A DNA stretch of 64,000 nucleotides from Christiangramia sediminis (GTDB lineage Bacteria > Bacteroidota > Bacteroidia > Flavobacteriales > Flavobacteriaceae). This document shows positions 17,943 to 26,431 of this stretch, one piece after another. The translations under genes and the position numbers were made by a program. The DNA lies in the NCBI RefSeq assembly GCF_020552705.1, contig NZ_JAJBZG010000005.1, positions 1,054,001 to 1,118,000 on the forward strand, given 5' to 3'. Numbering within the stretch: the stretch's first letter is position 1; every line of letters starts with the position of its first letter. The notes beneath the pieces were generated by a model. It did no database searches. It was not told the DNA's origin and saw only the letters and a list, made by a program, of their open reading frames with translations.

Positions 17943-19454
17943 TTATTCCATTTTTAGCAATTCCTCAAGGTAAGTTCGGGAATTGGAAAGACGAGGAACT
18001 TTATGTTGCCCGCCAACTTTATTATTTTTCTTTAACCAGTCGTAAAAAAGATCTTTCCGGGCCTGGTGAATTTTAGGCATGTTCAGCGTCATATTGTTAT
18101 AACGCTTGGCTTCATAATCACTATTTACTTCCTGTAAGGCCAGGTCCAGTTGTTTGGTGAAATTATTAAAATCCCGGGGAGGTGTTTTAAACTCAACGAT
18201 CCATTCGTGGGCTCCTTTTTCCTTGCCTTCCATAAAAATAGGGGCGACAGTATAATCTATAATTTCACAATTGGTTACAAGAGAAACTTTTTTAAGGGCA
18301 GCTTCGGCATTTTCAATGATCAATTCTTCACCAAAAACATTGATATGATGCTTTGTCCTTCCGGATACCTTAATTCTATATGGATTTGTTTCGGTAAACC
18401 TTACGGTGTCACCTATCTTATATCTCCAGAGTCCGGCATTGGTAGTGATCACAACCGCGTAATTTTTCCCAATTTCAACTTCACTTAAGGGAATCGCTAT
18501 TTCTTCATCGGTTCCATATTTATCCATTGGAATAAATTCGTAGAAAATACCATAATCAAGCATTAGAAGCAGGTCCTTGGTGTCATTTTGATCCTGACAG
18601 GCAAAGAAACCTTCTGAAGCATTATAGATCTCATAGAACCTAAAATCTTCTTTGGGTAATATTTTCTGATACTGGGAAGCATAGGGCTCAAAACTTACTC
18701 CCCCATGAAAATAAACTTCCAGGTTTGGCCAGACTTCAAAAAGACTTTCATTTCTGGTTGTTTCTAAAACATTATTCAATAGCACCAACATCCAGCTGGG
18801 AACACCGGCCAGACTGGTAACATTTTCTTTAATAGTTTCATTAACGATCGCCTGCATCTTGTATTCCCAATCGTGCATCAAAGAAACCTCATTGCTGGGT
18901 GTGCTACTGAATTCAGCCCAGAATGGCATATTATCAATTAAAATTGCTGAAAGGTCACCATAAGAAGTTCCATTTTCGCGGTAAAGTTCCTTGCTGCCAC
19001 CAAGCCTTAAACTCTTCCCCGTAAAGAATTGTGATTGGGGGTTATTATTCAGATAAATGCATAAAAGGTCTTTTCCCGCAGCATAGTGACAGTCCTCTAA
19101 AGAATCCTGGCTTACCGGTATGAACTTGCTCTTTGCACTGGTAGTTCCGCTGGATTTTGCGAACCATCGAATTGGGGTGGGCCAGAAAATATTCGTTTCT
19201 CCTTTTCGGCTACGTTCTATGACCGACTGGTAATTTTCATAATTTTGGATAGGCACACGCTGCCTGAATTTTTCATAAGAATCAATCTCATTAAAATAAT
19301 AACGTTTGCCAAATTCAGTATTTCTGGCTTTGGAAAGAAGGTCTTTAAGTAGTTCGTTTTGAACTTCATGAGGATATTTAATGAACAATTCCATCTGGTG
19401 GATTCTCTTTTTTAGAAACCAGGAAGCTATGGAGTTGACTAATGGAATTGGCAT
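17943..19454 (-). CDS. GH3-family acyl-adenylate enzyme
   Basis: This 503-residue protein matches the GH3 (auxin-responsive promoter) family in its bacterial form. Visible motifs are FAKSSGTTSAKSKFIPVS (nucleotide-binding P-loop-like), YHGG/VYFHGGVSFEPY, the YNASEGFFACQD block and WRYKIGDTVRFTE, followed by the small C-terminal domain. Plant GH3 enzymes join amino acids to acyl acids through acyl-AMP; the bacterial substrates are unknown. It heads a probable two-gene unit with the acetyltransferase. It is divergent from the DUF2797 gene. Confidence 0.9.
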   Translation of the reverse strand: MPIPLVNSIASWFLKKRIHQMELFIKYPHEVQNELLKDLLSKARNTEFGKRYYFNEIDSYEKFRQRVPIQNYENYQSVIERSRKGETNIFWPTPIRWFAKSSGTTSAKSKFIPVSQDSLEDCHYAAGKDLLCIYLNNNPQSQFFTGKSLRLGGSKELYRENGTSYGDLSAILIDNMPFWAEFSSTPSNEVSLMHDWEYKMQAIVNETIKENVTSLAGVPSWMLVLLNNVLETTRNESLFEVWPNLEVYFHGGVSFEPYASQYQKILPKEDFRFYEIYNASEGFFACQDQNDTKDLLLMLDYGIFYEFIPMDKYGTDEEIAIPLSEVEIGKNYAVVITTNAGLWRYKIGDTVRFTETNPYRIKVSGRTKHHINVFGEELIIENAEAALKKVSLVTNCEIIDYTVAPIFMEGKEKGAHEWIVEFKTPPRDFNNFTKQLDLALQEVNSDYEAKRYNNMTLNMPKIHQARKDLFYDWLKKNNKVGGQHKVPRLSNSRTYLEELLKME

Positions 19455-19567
19455 TATTCTTCTTATCTTTAACGCTTATATTTAAAGGGCGTTCGGTTAT
19501 TTGGTTAAAAATAAACGAAACTTTGAAGCCTGCAAAAAATTCATTCAGTCTTAAAATAAAAATTTAG

Positions 19568-20365
19568 ATGAGATACGAAGGAGTTCTAACTAAAATGAGA
19601 ACGGAAATTACTGATGTAGTTCAGTATTACCTGCTTTGGGAAAATGATTTTATTAATTTCAACCAGTTGATAGATAAAAAGATAAGCCTCAATTTTCTCA
19701 GGTATCAGTGTCTTAGTTGTGGATTGGAAAAGAAGATATATAGACAGGGGTATTGTTACGACTGTTTTAGTTCAATTCCGCAAGCCGGGGACTGGGTGAT
19801 AAATCCTGAACTTAGTAAAGCGCATTTAGGAGAAGAAGATCGTGATCTCGAGTTTGAAAAAAGGGTGCAGTTACAACCGCATGTAGTTTATCTGGCCAAT
19901 TCCAGTGATGTTAAAGTTGGAGTGACCAGAAGAAACCAGATTCCAACGCGGTGGATAGATCAGGGAGCGCATGAAGCCATAGAAATTGTAGAAGTTCCTA
20001 ATCGGTACCTGGCCGGGATTACTGAAGTTGCCCTGAAAACCCATGTTTCAGATAAGACCAATTGGAGAAAAATGCTTACCAATGATATTCTCGATCTTAA
20101 TCTGGAAGAAGTAAGGGAAAAGCTGAAAGAGTTTATTCCTGATGAAGCGAAAGAATATTATATCGAAAATAATAAGGAAACTGAAATTAAATTTCCGGTA
20201 AAACAATTTCCTGAAAAAGTGAAATCCCTGAACCTGGTAAAGAATCCTTTTTATGAAGGGGTTTTAAAAGGGATCAAAGGTCAGTATTTGATCTTTGAAG
20301 ACGGGACTGTTTTTAACGTGAGAGGAAATGAAGGATTAGTTGTGGAATTGAAAGTCCTGGTGTAA
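19568..20365 (+). CDS. DUF2797 protein with zinc-finger and GIY-YIG-like region
   Basis: The 265-residue protein contains a four-cysteine cluster, CLSCG then CYDC (about residues 49-70), which looks like a zinc finger. It is followed by the conserved block VYLANSSDVKVGVTRRNQ and IPTRWIDQGA, then DKTNWRKML. The VYLA...KVGVTR spacing recalls the GIY-YIG nuclease fold, but the catalytic set is not confirmed. The family is widespread in Bacteroidota and actinobacteria, with no settled function. Confidence 0.85.
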   Translation: MRYEGVLTKMRTEITDVVQYYLLWENDFINFNQLIDKKISLNFLRYQCLSCGLEKKIYRQGYCYDCFSSIPQAGDWVINPELSKAHLGEEDRDLEFEKRVQLQPHVVYLANSSDVKVGVTRRNQIPTRWIDQGAHEAIEIVEVPNRYLAGITEVALKTHVSDKTNWRKMLTNDILDLNLEEVREKLKEFIPDEAKEYYIENNKETEIKFPVKQFPEKVKSLNLVKNPFYEGVLKGIKGQYLIFEDGTVFNVRGNEGLVVELKVLV

Positions 20366-20390
20366 TCTCACTTTGAAAGAAGTGACGCTC

Positions 20391-20551
20391 TGAGCCTTTC
20401 GAAGTGCATTGGCGTCATTTCGACGAAGCATAGCGAAGGAGAAATCTTTTAGATTAATGAAACTCCAAAGAGATCTCTCCCGTTGGTTTAGATGACATAA
20501 AATTTAAAACTCTGAAACTAATCCGGGTGGGCACTGAGCCTGTCGAAGTGC
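20391..20551 (+). repeat. Intergenic dispersed repeats after the DUF2797 gene
   Basis: Two near-identical 17-mers TGAGCC(T/G)TTCGAAGTGC-like (20391-20407 and 20535-20551, one mismatch) bracket a unit at 20414-20450 that begins GTCATTTCGACGAAGC and ends GAGAAATCTTTT. The latter belongs to the same group as the units at 36111 and 36460. Confidence 0.65.
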
Positions 20552-20574
20552 GCAGTGACTAACTAATCGTAGCT

Positions 20575-23271
20575 TTAATTTTGCTTCGTAGTATCAGTTT
20601 TCTTCTTCGTGTTTTTTAAAATACCCCCAAGAATATTCTTGGCCGCGTCCTGAACCTGTTTTTGTTGAGACTGATTTATTGAATCTCTTTTGGTGACAGG
20701 AGCTTTCGCCGTAGTTGAATCTGTTTTTACCGATGTAGAATCATTCTTATTGAATGGTTTATTAGGATCTCTTTTACCCTGCAAAATGTCATTGATCGCA
20801 TCTACCGCCTTGTTTTCAAGATTCTTCTTTTGCTGCGCCACCACTTTTTGAGTGAGATTATTAACCGCCTGCTGCATGTCTAATTTTATCTGCGGACTCT
20901 GGAAAGTACCTGTAATCCCAATGGGAAGCTCTACCGTTGTATTTTCAATACTTTCTCCACTCAGTTTACCTAAAGTACTACTAACCTGGGAACCGAGGTA
21001 TTTTGCTGGAACGTCCAGTTTCAAGTTATAGTTCATATTCATATCAAAACCATGGCTACCAGAAACCTGAAAATCTATTCCTTTGATATTGAAATTCATG
21101 GGGGCGATCTGTACCATCCCATCATTAAAGGTCAACTTCGTTTTTAATTTACTCAGATCTATATCTTCGAAATTGATAAAATTAAGCTGGCTGTCAAGTT
21201 GTGATAATAAAGCCGCTTTCTCGGGATTGATCTCTGCAGTTAATAATTCTGCCAGTGCGTTCCCTACAAGACTAGACAATTGTGGGGTTAGATCTTCATT
21301 CAAATTACCTTTTAAGTTGATGGTAGACTGAAGTTTTCCCTCAACCGCCCTTGCCAGTGGAGCCAGGTTTTGCATCAATTCCAGTCCGTTGAAAGAGGAA
21401 GAAATATCCAGGGAATTCAGGTTGAGGTCCATCTCAAAGACCGGGGTTGGATTCTTTGTAGAAACCAATCCGTTCAGGCCAATACTTCCGTTAAAGATGT
21501 TGGTGGAAATATCCTGCAGCCTGGCTGTTTCATCTCTGATAATAAGAACTCCTTTTGCATTTTTCAGCTCAAGATTATCGTATAGAACGGTATTGGCATT
21601 AAAGCTTAATTCCATATCCAGGAAAGAAGGAACCTTTACGGCCTCTTTCCCGGTGGTTTTTGCAACGGTCTTTTCTTTACCATCTTCGCCCGTGGTAGTG
21701 ATCTCTTCGGTTTCAGCCACCATAAAATCGTTCACTGAAAAAGTATCGGACTGTACATTAAATTTTCCCTTTAAAAGCTGGTCTGTAAACAGGAAACCTA
21801 TTAGGTTCTGAAGCGATCCGGAAGCGGTAAGATCGGTCTTGCCCGTGGTCATTTTTAAGTTGGGAACACTCACATTTCCCTGGTTAAAGCTCATATCGGC
21901 ATTGGATATTTTTACTTCGTTAGGGATTTCAGGAGAGGAATATTTAAAATTTTTGATGGAAGCCGTACCGCTGCTTTTTACATTTTGATATTGTTCTTTT
22001 TCAATAGAATTCATATCAAAACTGGTCTTTACATCGGCAGTAAGAATTCCGTTAAGGTTCTGTTCCATTTCTAATGGATATGCCTGGCTGATATTGGCCA
22101 GATTCACCGTTCCTTTTAAGGCAAGGTCTATCAGCATATTTTCGGTAATATTGCTGATATTTCCATTGGCTGTAAACCTGTCTTCATCTATCCTGAAGGT
22201 GGCATTGTTAATATTGATATAAGTTTCTTCAGCAATTCCGGTATCATTTAAAACTTCCATATCCAGGTTTATATCCTGCACACTTTTAGGAAGCTCTGGA
22301 TATTTAAAGGATGCATTTTCTGAAGTGATCTTAATATCCATTTTAGGAATATAAATGTCATCAGCTTTTCCAAATATTCTTCCGTTCACCACAAAATCCC
22401 CGTTGGTATCTACATTTTCAATATTCTTTGCATAGATTTCAGGAATTACCGCCAGGAAATTTTTGAAATCTGAAGATGGAGTTTTAAAACTTAGGTCCAT
22501 TTCAGTATTATAGTCATTTACCTGCACATAGCCATCAAAGGTGAGGGGAAGCTGATTTATTTTAGCCTCATTTTCCAGGAACGTATATTTCATGTTTTCC
22601 AGGTCCATTTGAAAAACGGCATCCAGGATCACAGAATTTTGATTCAAATAATTCACTCCGTCATAATCCAGCGAAACCAAAGCTTCAGAATAGGTGTCCA
22701 GTTCAGACTGATCCAAAGAGAAATCTCCGGTTCCTTCATGATTCAGGTTTTCTACATCCAGCGATACTTTTGAAGTTTTATCCTCATATTTTACCCTGGA
22801 ATTATTTATTTCATAGTGTTTTAGATCCAGGCTAAAAGGCTTGCTTTCACCAGTTGAAGTGGTAGTATCTTCTATGGCAATATCGTAATTGGCATTGCCC
22901 AGTGAATCCACCTTTATGTTTACGTAAGCATTATTAAGTTTTAACTGATCGATCTTTTTGGGTTCGTCACTACTTTTAAAAAGTTCTTTGACCGACATTT
23001 CCAGGGTCACTTCTTCTCCCAGGGCTAAAGTGTCTCCTTCAAAAGGTGCATTATTAATGATACTTAGGTTTTCGATCACCAGGGTTGCCTGCGGAAAACT
23101 TCTAAACATGCTAAGATCGATATCTTCAAAATCAACCTGGGCGTTTAAATTATCGTTCATTGTTTTCTTTACCAGGTCTTTCAACTGTGATTCAAAAACA
23201 AAGGGCGCCACGATCAATAAAATAATGATGGTGAGTATAATAAATCCTACTATTTTTAATGCCTTTTTCAT
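20575..23271 (-). CDS. AsmA-family envelope protein
   Basis: The 898-residue protein has one N-terminal membrane helix (residues 4-26) and a long periplasmic beta-rich region made of repeated AsmA/DUF748-type strands. The C-terminal AsmA_2 region includes LDISSSFNGLELMQNLAPLARAVEGKLQSTINLKG and MNFNIKGIDFQVSGSHGFD. The extreme end is low-complexity (K, Q, T, D). AsmA-like proteins are relatives of bridge-type lipid transporters between the inner and outer membranes. Downstream spacing to the queuosine-transporter gene on the same strand is 11 bases, so they may be cotranscribed. Confidence 0.9.
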   Translation of the reverse strand: MKKALKIVGFIILTIIILLIVAPFVFESQLKDLVKKTMNDNLNAQVDFEDIDLSMFRSFPQATLVIENLSIINNAPFEGDTLALGEEVTLEMSVKELFKSSDEPKKIDQLKLNNAYVNIKVDSLGNANYDIAIEDTTTSTGESKPFSLDLKHYEINNSRVKYEDKTSKVSLDVENLNHEGTGDFSLDQSELDTYSEALVSLDYDGVNYLNQNSVILDAVFQMDLENMKYTFLENEAKINQLPLTFDGYVQVNDYNTEMDLSFKTPSSDFKNFLAVIPEIYAKNIENVDTNGDFVVNGRIFGKADDIYIPKMDIKITSENASFKYPELPKSVQDINLDMEVLNDTGIAEETYININNATFRIDEDRFTANGNISNITENMLIDLALKGTVNLANISQAYPLEMEQNLNGILTADVKTSFDMNSIEKEQYQNVKSSGTASIKNFKYSSPEIPNEVKISNADMSFNQGNVSVPNLKMTTGKTDLTASGSLQNLIGFLFTDQLLKGKFNVQSDTFSVNDFMVAETEEITTTGEDGKEKTVAKTTGKEAVKVPSFLDMELSFNANTVLYDNLELKNAKGVLIIRDETARLQDISTNIFNGSIGLNGLVSTKNPTPVFEMDLNLNSLDISSSFNGLELMQNLAPLARAVEGKLQSTINLKGNLNEDLTPQLSSLVGNALAELLTAEINPEKAALLSQLDSQLNFINFEDIDLSKLKTKLTFNDGMVQIAPMNFNIKGIDFQVSGSHGFDMNMNYNLKLDVPAKYLGSQVSSTLGKLSGESIENTTVELPIGITGTFQSPQIKLDMQQAVNNLTQKVVAQQKKNLENKAVDAINDILQGKRDPNKPFNKNDSTSVKTDSTTAKAPVTKRDSINQSQQKQVQDAAKNILGGILKNTKKKTDTTKQN

Positions 23272-23282
23272 TATGATGTTAT

Positions 23283-23987
23283 TTAAACTGCCTCAAATTT
23301 GAGTTCTTCAGCAGGTTTTAAATTAAAGAGTTTTCTCAATTGGTAAACTGCAAGGTATAAAAAAGGAGTATCCAAAGCTGCTATTAATACTTTGAATAAA
23401 AATCCGCTAAGTAACAGTCCGCTAAATAATTCCCAGTCTATCTTTCCAAAGCTACAAAGCAAAAATAAGACCGAAAAGGTATCTACAAACTGAGAAAGAA
23501 AGGTGGAAAAGTTGTTTCGTATCCATAAGTGTTTCCCCTTAGTGAGTCTTTTCCAGAAATGGAATAACTGTATATCTATATATTGTGCCAGTAAATAAGC
23601 GACCATAGAGGCAAAAACTGCGATTGCCGTTGCTCCAAATACTTTCTCAAATAGCGAATTTCCTATAGGAGACCAGGCTGTGGCCGGAACTGCATCTGCG
23701 GCATAGACGATCAATAAAGAAAAGAACGAAGCAAAGATGCCTGTGGTAACCACCAGATTGGCTTTCTTTTTACCGTAGACCTCGCTAATGATATCGGTAA
23801 TTAAAAAGGTCACAGGATAGGGCAATATTCCCACGGAAATTTCAAAAGTATATAACCCGAAAAAATCCCAGTAGAAAAACTTTTGAAAGATGAGGTTAGA
23901 TACCACCAGGGAAGCAATAAATAAAGCACTAAGGATCATATAAATTTGCTGAGCCTTGAGCTTATCTTTCACGGAGAGTGTAGCCAA
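23283..23987 (-). CDS. Queuosine precursor transporter (YhhQ/VUT family)
   Basis: This 234-residue membrane protein has about six hydrophobic helices and the family signatures FLITDIISEVYGKKKA and the RNNFSTFLSQFVDTFSVLF segment with a conserved Gln/Asp pair. YhhQ-type carriers import 7-cyano-7-deazaguanine or 7-aminomethyl precursors used to make queuosine in tRNA. It lies just upstream of the asmA-like gene and divergent from folK. Family assignment is firm; the exact substrate is inferred. Confidence 0.9.
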   Translation of the reverse strand: MATLSVKDKLKAQQIYMILSALFIASLVVSNLIFQKFFYWDFFGLYTFEISVGILPYPVTFLITDIISEVYGKKKANLVVTTGIFASFFSLLIVYAADAVPATAWSPIGNSLFEKVFGATAIAVFASMVAYLLAQYIDIQLFHFWKRLTKGKHLWIRNNFSTFLSQFVDTFSVLFLLCSFGKIDWELFSGLLLSGFLFKVLIAALDTPFLYLAVYQLRKLFNLKPAEELKFEAV

Positions 23988-24093
23988 ATTTTTTTATTAA
24001 GTCTTCTCACAAAACTAAGACTATGTGCTTTTGTTTTGCTTAATTTGCTGTGAAATTATTTGGCGCTACCTATTAAAATTTTCTTAATTCGCT

Positions 24094-25230
24094 TTGAAAT
24101 CCCCTAAAACAGTAATATTAGCACTGGGAAGTAACCTGGGTGACCGTTCTGGTTATATGCAAAATGCCATTCAAAAGATCCATGAAAATATTGGATGGAT
24201 CTTGGAGGTATCAAAAATATATGAGACCCCGGCCTGGGGTTTTGAAGGAAATTCCTTTTTGAACGCATGTATCTCTGTTTCTACAAGACTGGAAGCACAG
24301 GAAGTACTTTCTGAACTTTTAAATATTGAAGCGGAATTAGGAAGAGAGCGATCTAATGCTGAAAATTATCAGAACAGAACCATAGATCTCGATATACTGC
24401 TTTTTGATGAGGAGATCATAGAGACAGAAAACCTGAAAATTCCGCACCCCGGAATTCCCAATCGAAGCTTTGTTTTAAGACCGCTGAATGATATTGCAGG
24501 ATCTGAGAAGCATCCGGTTTCTGGAAAAAAGATAAATCAGTTATTGAAAGAAACTACTGATACTTCTGAGATCTCGATTTCTTCAGAAGAAATCAAAAAA
24601 CCGGAACTCCATTATAATTTTCCTGTTTGTAATTATATCGCGGTAGAAGGGAATATCGGGGCAGGAAAGACCAGTTTTTCTACCATGATCTCTGAAGATT
24701 TTAATGCTAAATTAATTCTGGAACGTTTTAAGGACAATCCGTTTCTGCCAAAATTCTATGAGAATAAGGAGCGTTATGCATTTTCTTTAGAGATGTCTTT
24801 CCTGGCAGACCGCTATCAGCAGCTTTCAGATGATCTGGCGCAATATGATCTTTTTAAGGACTTTGTGATCTCAGATTATGATGTTTTTAAATCGCTCATC
24901 TTTGCAAAGATCACCCTGCATGAGGATGAATACTCCTTATACCACAAGCTTTTTCATTTGATGTATAAGGAACTGGTAAAGCCGGAACTTTATATTTATT
25001 TATATCAAAATACGGATAGATTACTCGAAAATATCAAAAAGCGAGGCCGGGATTATGAGCAGAATATTCAACCGGAATACCTGGTAAACATCAACAAAAG
25101 CTATCTCAATTTCATCAAATCTCAAAGCAATATGAAAGTGCAGATAATAGATATTTCCGGACTGGATTTTGTATCAAACAGAAAAGACTATCTGTGGCTG
25201 CTGTCTGAAATTGATAAGGCAGTGCATTAA
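24094..25230 (+). CDS. folK: HPPK (FolK) fused to a deoxynucleoside kinase
   Basis: The 378-residue protein joins two enzymes. Residues 5-155 are HPPK with LALGSNLGDR and RTIDLDILLFD; it pyrophosphorylates 6-hydroxymethyl-dihydropterin in folate synthesis. Residues 170-378 are a deoxynucleoside kinase with P-loop EGNIGAGKTS, an ERFKDNPFL segment and ISDYDVFKS. The start is TTG: translation from it gives the normal HPPK opening and no ATG fits. A fusion of this kind is known in Bacteroidota. The gene is divergent from the transporter gene and convergent, with a 4-base overlap, with the methyltransferase gene. Confidence 0.94.
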   Translation: MKSPKTVILALGSNLGDRSGYMQNAIQKIHENIGWILEVSKIYETPAWGFEGNSFLNACISVSTRLEAQEVLSELLNIEAELGRERSNAENYQNRTIDLDILLFDEEIIETENLKIPHPGIPNRSFVLRPLNDIAGSEKHPVSGKKINQLLKETTDTSEISISSEEIKKPELHYNFPVCNYIAVEGNIGAGKTSFSTMISEDFNAKLILERFKDNPFLPKFYENKERYAFSLEMSFLADRYQQLSDDLAQYDLFKDFVISDYDVFKSLIFAKITLHEDEYSLYHKLFHLMYKELVKPELYIYLYQNTDRLLENIKKRGRDYEQNIQPEYLVNINKSYLNFIKSQSNMKVQIIDISGLDFVSNRKDYLWLLSEIDKAVH

Positions 25231-25772
25231 GATTTCGAAAGTTTCATCTTGGAAAACAGGTCCCAAAGCACCACTCCTGTACTTACCGAAATATTCAGGG
25301 AATGCTTACTTCCCAGCTGAGGGATTTCAATTACCGCATCACTGGCAGAAACCACTTTTTGCTGAACCCCTTTAACTTCATTCCCAAAAACCAAGGCGCA
25401 GGTTTTATTATTTTCAGGTTGAAAATCATTTAACATGATCGCTCCTTCCGCCTGTTCTATGGAATAGACTTTTACGCCTTCAGATTTTAATTTTTTAACC
25501 AATTCCAGGCTATCTTCCACATATTCCCAGGAAACGGTTTCGGTAGCGCCTAAAGCAGTCTTTTGGATGTCTTTATGTGGTGGTTTGGCGGTGATTCCGC
25601 AGAGGTATATTTTCTGAATAAGAAAAGCATCGGCAGTGCGAAAAACAGAACCAATATTATTCAGGCTTCTTACATTATCCAGAATTACAATTATTGGAGT
25701 TTTTTCAGCTTCTTTAAATTGATCTACACTTTTTCTATCCAGTTCGCTGTTGCGAAGTTTTCTCTTTTCCAT
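25227..25772 (-). CDS. SpoU/TrmH-family RNA 2'-O-methyltransferase
   Basis: The 181-residue protein has the three SPOUT motifs: NVRSLNNIGSVFRTAD (motif 1), ALVFGNEVKGV (motif 2) and IPQLGSKHSLNISVSTGVVLW (motif 3). This family 2'-O-methylates tRNA or rRNA using S-adenosylmethionine bound in a trefoil knot. The protein is short and lacks the N-terminal RNA-binding extension of RlmB, so the target RNA is undetermined. Its stop overlaps that of the convergent folK fusion. Confidence 0.92.
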   Translation of the reverse strand: MEKRKLRNSELDRKSVDQFKEAEKTPIIVILDNVRSLNNIGSVFRTADAFLIQKIYLCGITAKPPHKDIQKTALGATETVSWEYVEDSLELVKKLKSEGVKVYSIEQAEGAIMLNDFQPENNKTCALVFGNEVKGVQQKVVSASDAVIEIPQLGSKHSLNISVSTGVVLWDLFSKMKLSKS

Positions 25773-25931
25773 ATCGCAAAAATAGAAATTTGAAAAATTA
25801 TCTGAATTTATCTAATTGATTGAAATGCAAAACTTTATAATTTTTTCACTAAATTAGAATTCCTATTTACCCTAATTATACTTTTCGACTTGTATTTGTT
25901 ATGGTTTTATAACTAACTAAAACTATTCATT

Positions 25932-26363
25932 ATGAAAACGTTTAAAACAACACTAGCGCTCTTAGTTTTTTTAATTGCCGGTAATCTTAGTTTCGGTCAG
26001 GAAATGAAAGCTGAAAAATATGAGAACCCGCAATGGGTTTCCATGGCTTCTATAAAATTTAAACCTATGAAGAAGGATGCTGCCATGGAAATTATTCATA
26101 ATTATTTTGCTAAAGCAGATGAGGATGCCGGGATTAAGCCGCCCACTGCTTTTCATTTTGTAACCGGCAAGTATGATATGCTTGTTATTTGGGAAATGCC
26201 GGAAGGAATAGAAACTTTAAATTATAAAATGACTCCGGAAGATGTTAAATGGATGAGTTCTATGGCTAAGATCGCGGGAGGGCAGGATAAAGCCATGGCG
26301 AAATTAGATGAATTTATGACCTATGTAGAAACATGGGATAATAGTATTGCCCGGAAAGAGTAA
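25932..26363 (+). CDS. Secreted protein of unknown function
   Basis: The 143-residue product has a clear signal peptide (residues 1-22, ending LSFGQ). The mature part has a ferredoxin-like alternation: WVSMASIKFKPMKKDAAMEIIHNYF, a central HFVTGKYDMLVIWEMP strand pair and two closing helices. The layout resembles small dimeric alpha-beta-barrel proteins (Dabb/EthD-like), though no family motif was recognised. A terminator follows directly, so it is probably a single-gene transcript. Confidence 0.75.
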   Translation: MKTFKTTLALLVFLIAGNLSFGQEMKAEKYENPQWVSMASIKFKPMKKDAAMEIIHNYFAKADEDAGIKPPTAFHFVTGKYDMLVIWEMPEGIETLNYKMTPEDVKWMSSMAKIAGGQDKAMAKLDEFMTYVETWDNSIARKE

Positions 26364-26389
26364 AAAGTTTAATCCAAAAAAATTATATT

Positions 26390-26420
26390 AGATGGGATAT
26401 TTAAATCCCATCTTTTTTTT
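26390..26420 (+). terminator. Terminator after the secreted Dabb-like protein gene
   Basis: The stem AGATGGGAT/ATCCCATCT with a 6-base loop is followed by an uninterrupted T run of eight bases or so. It lies between 25932-26363 and the S9 peptidase gene. Confidence 0.88.
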
Positions 26421-26431
26421 AAATCTATTTT

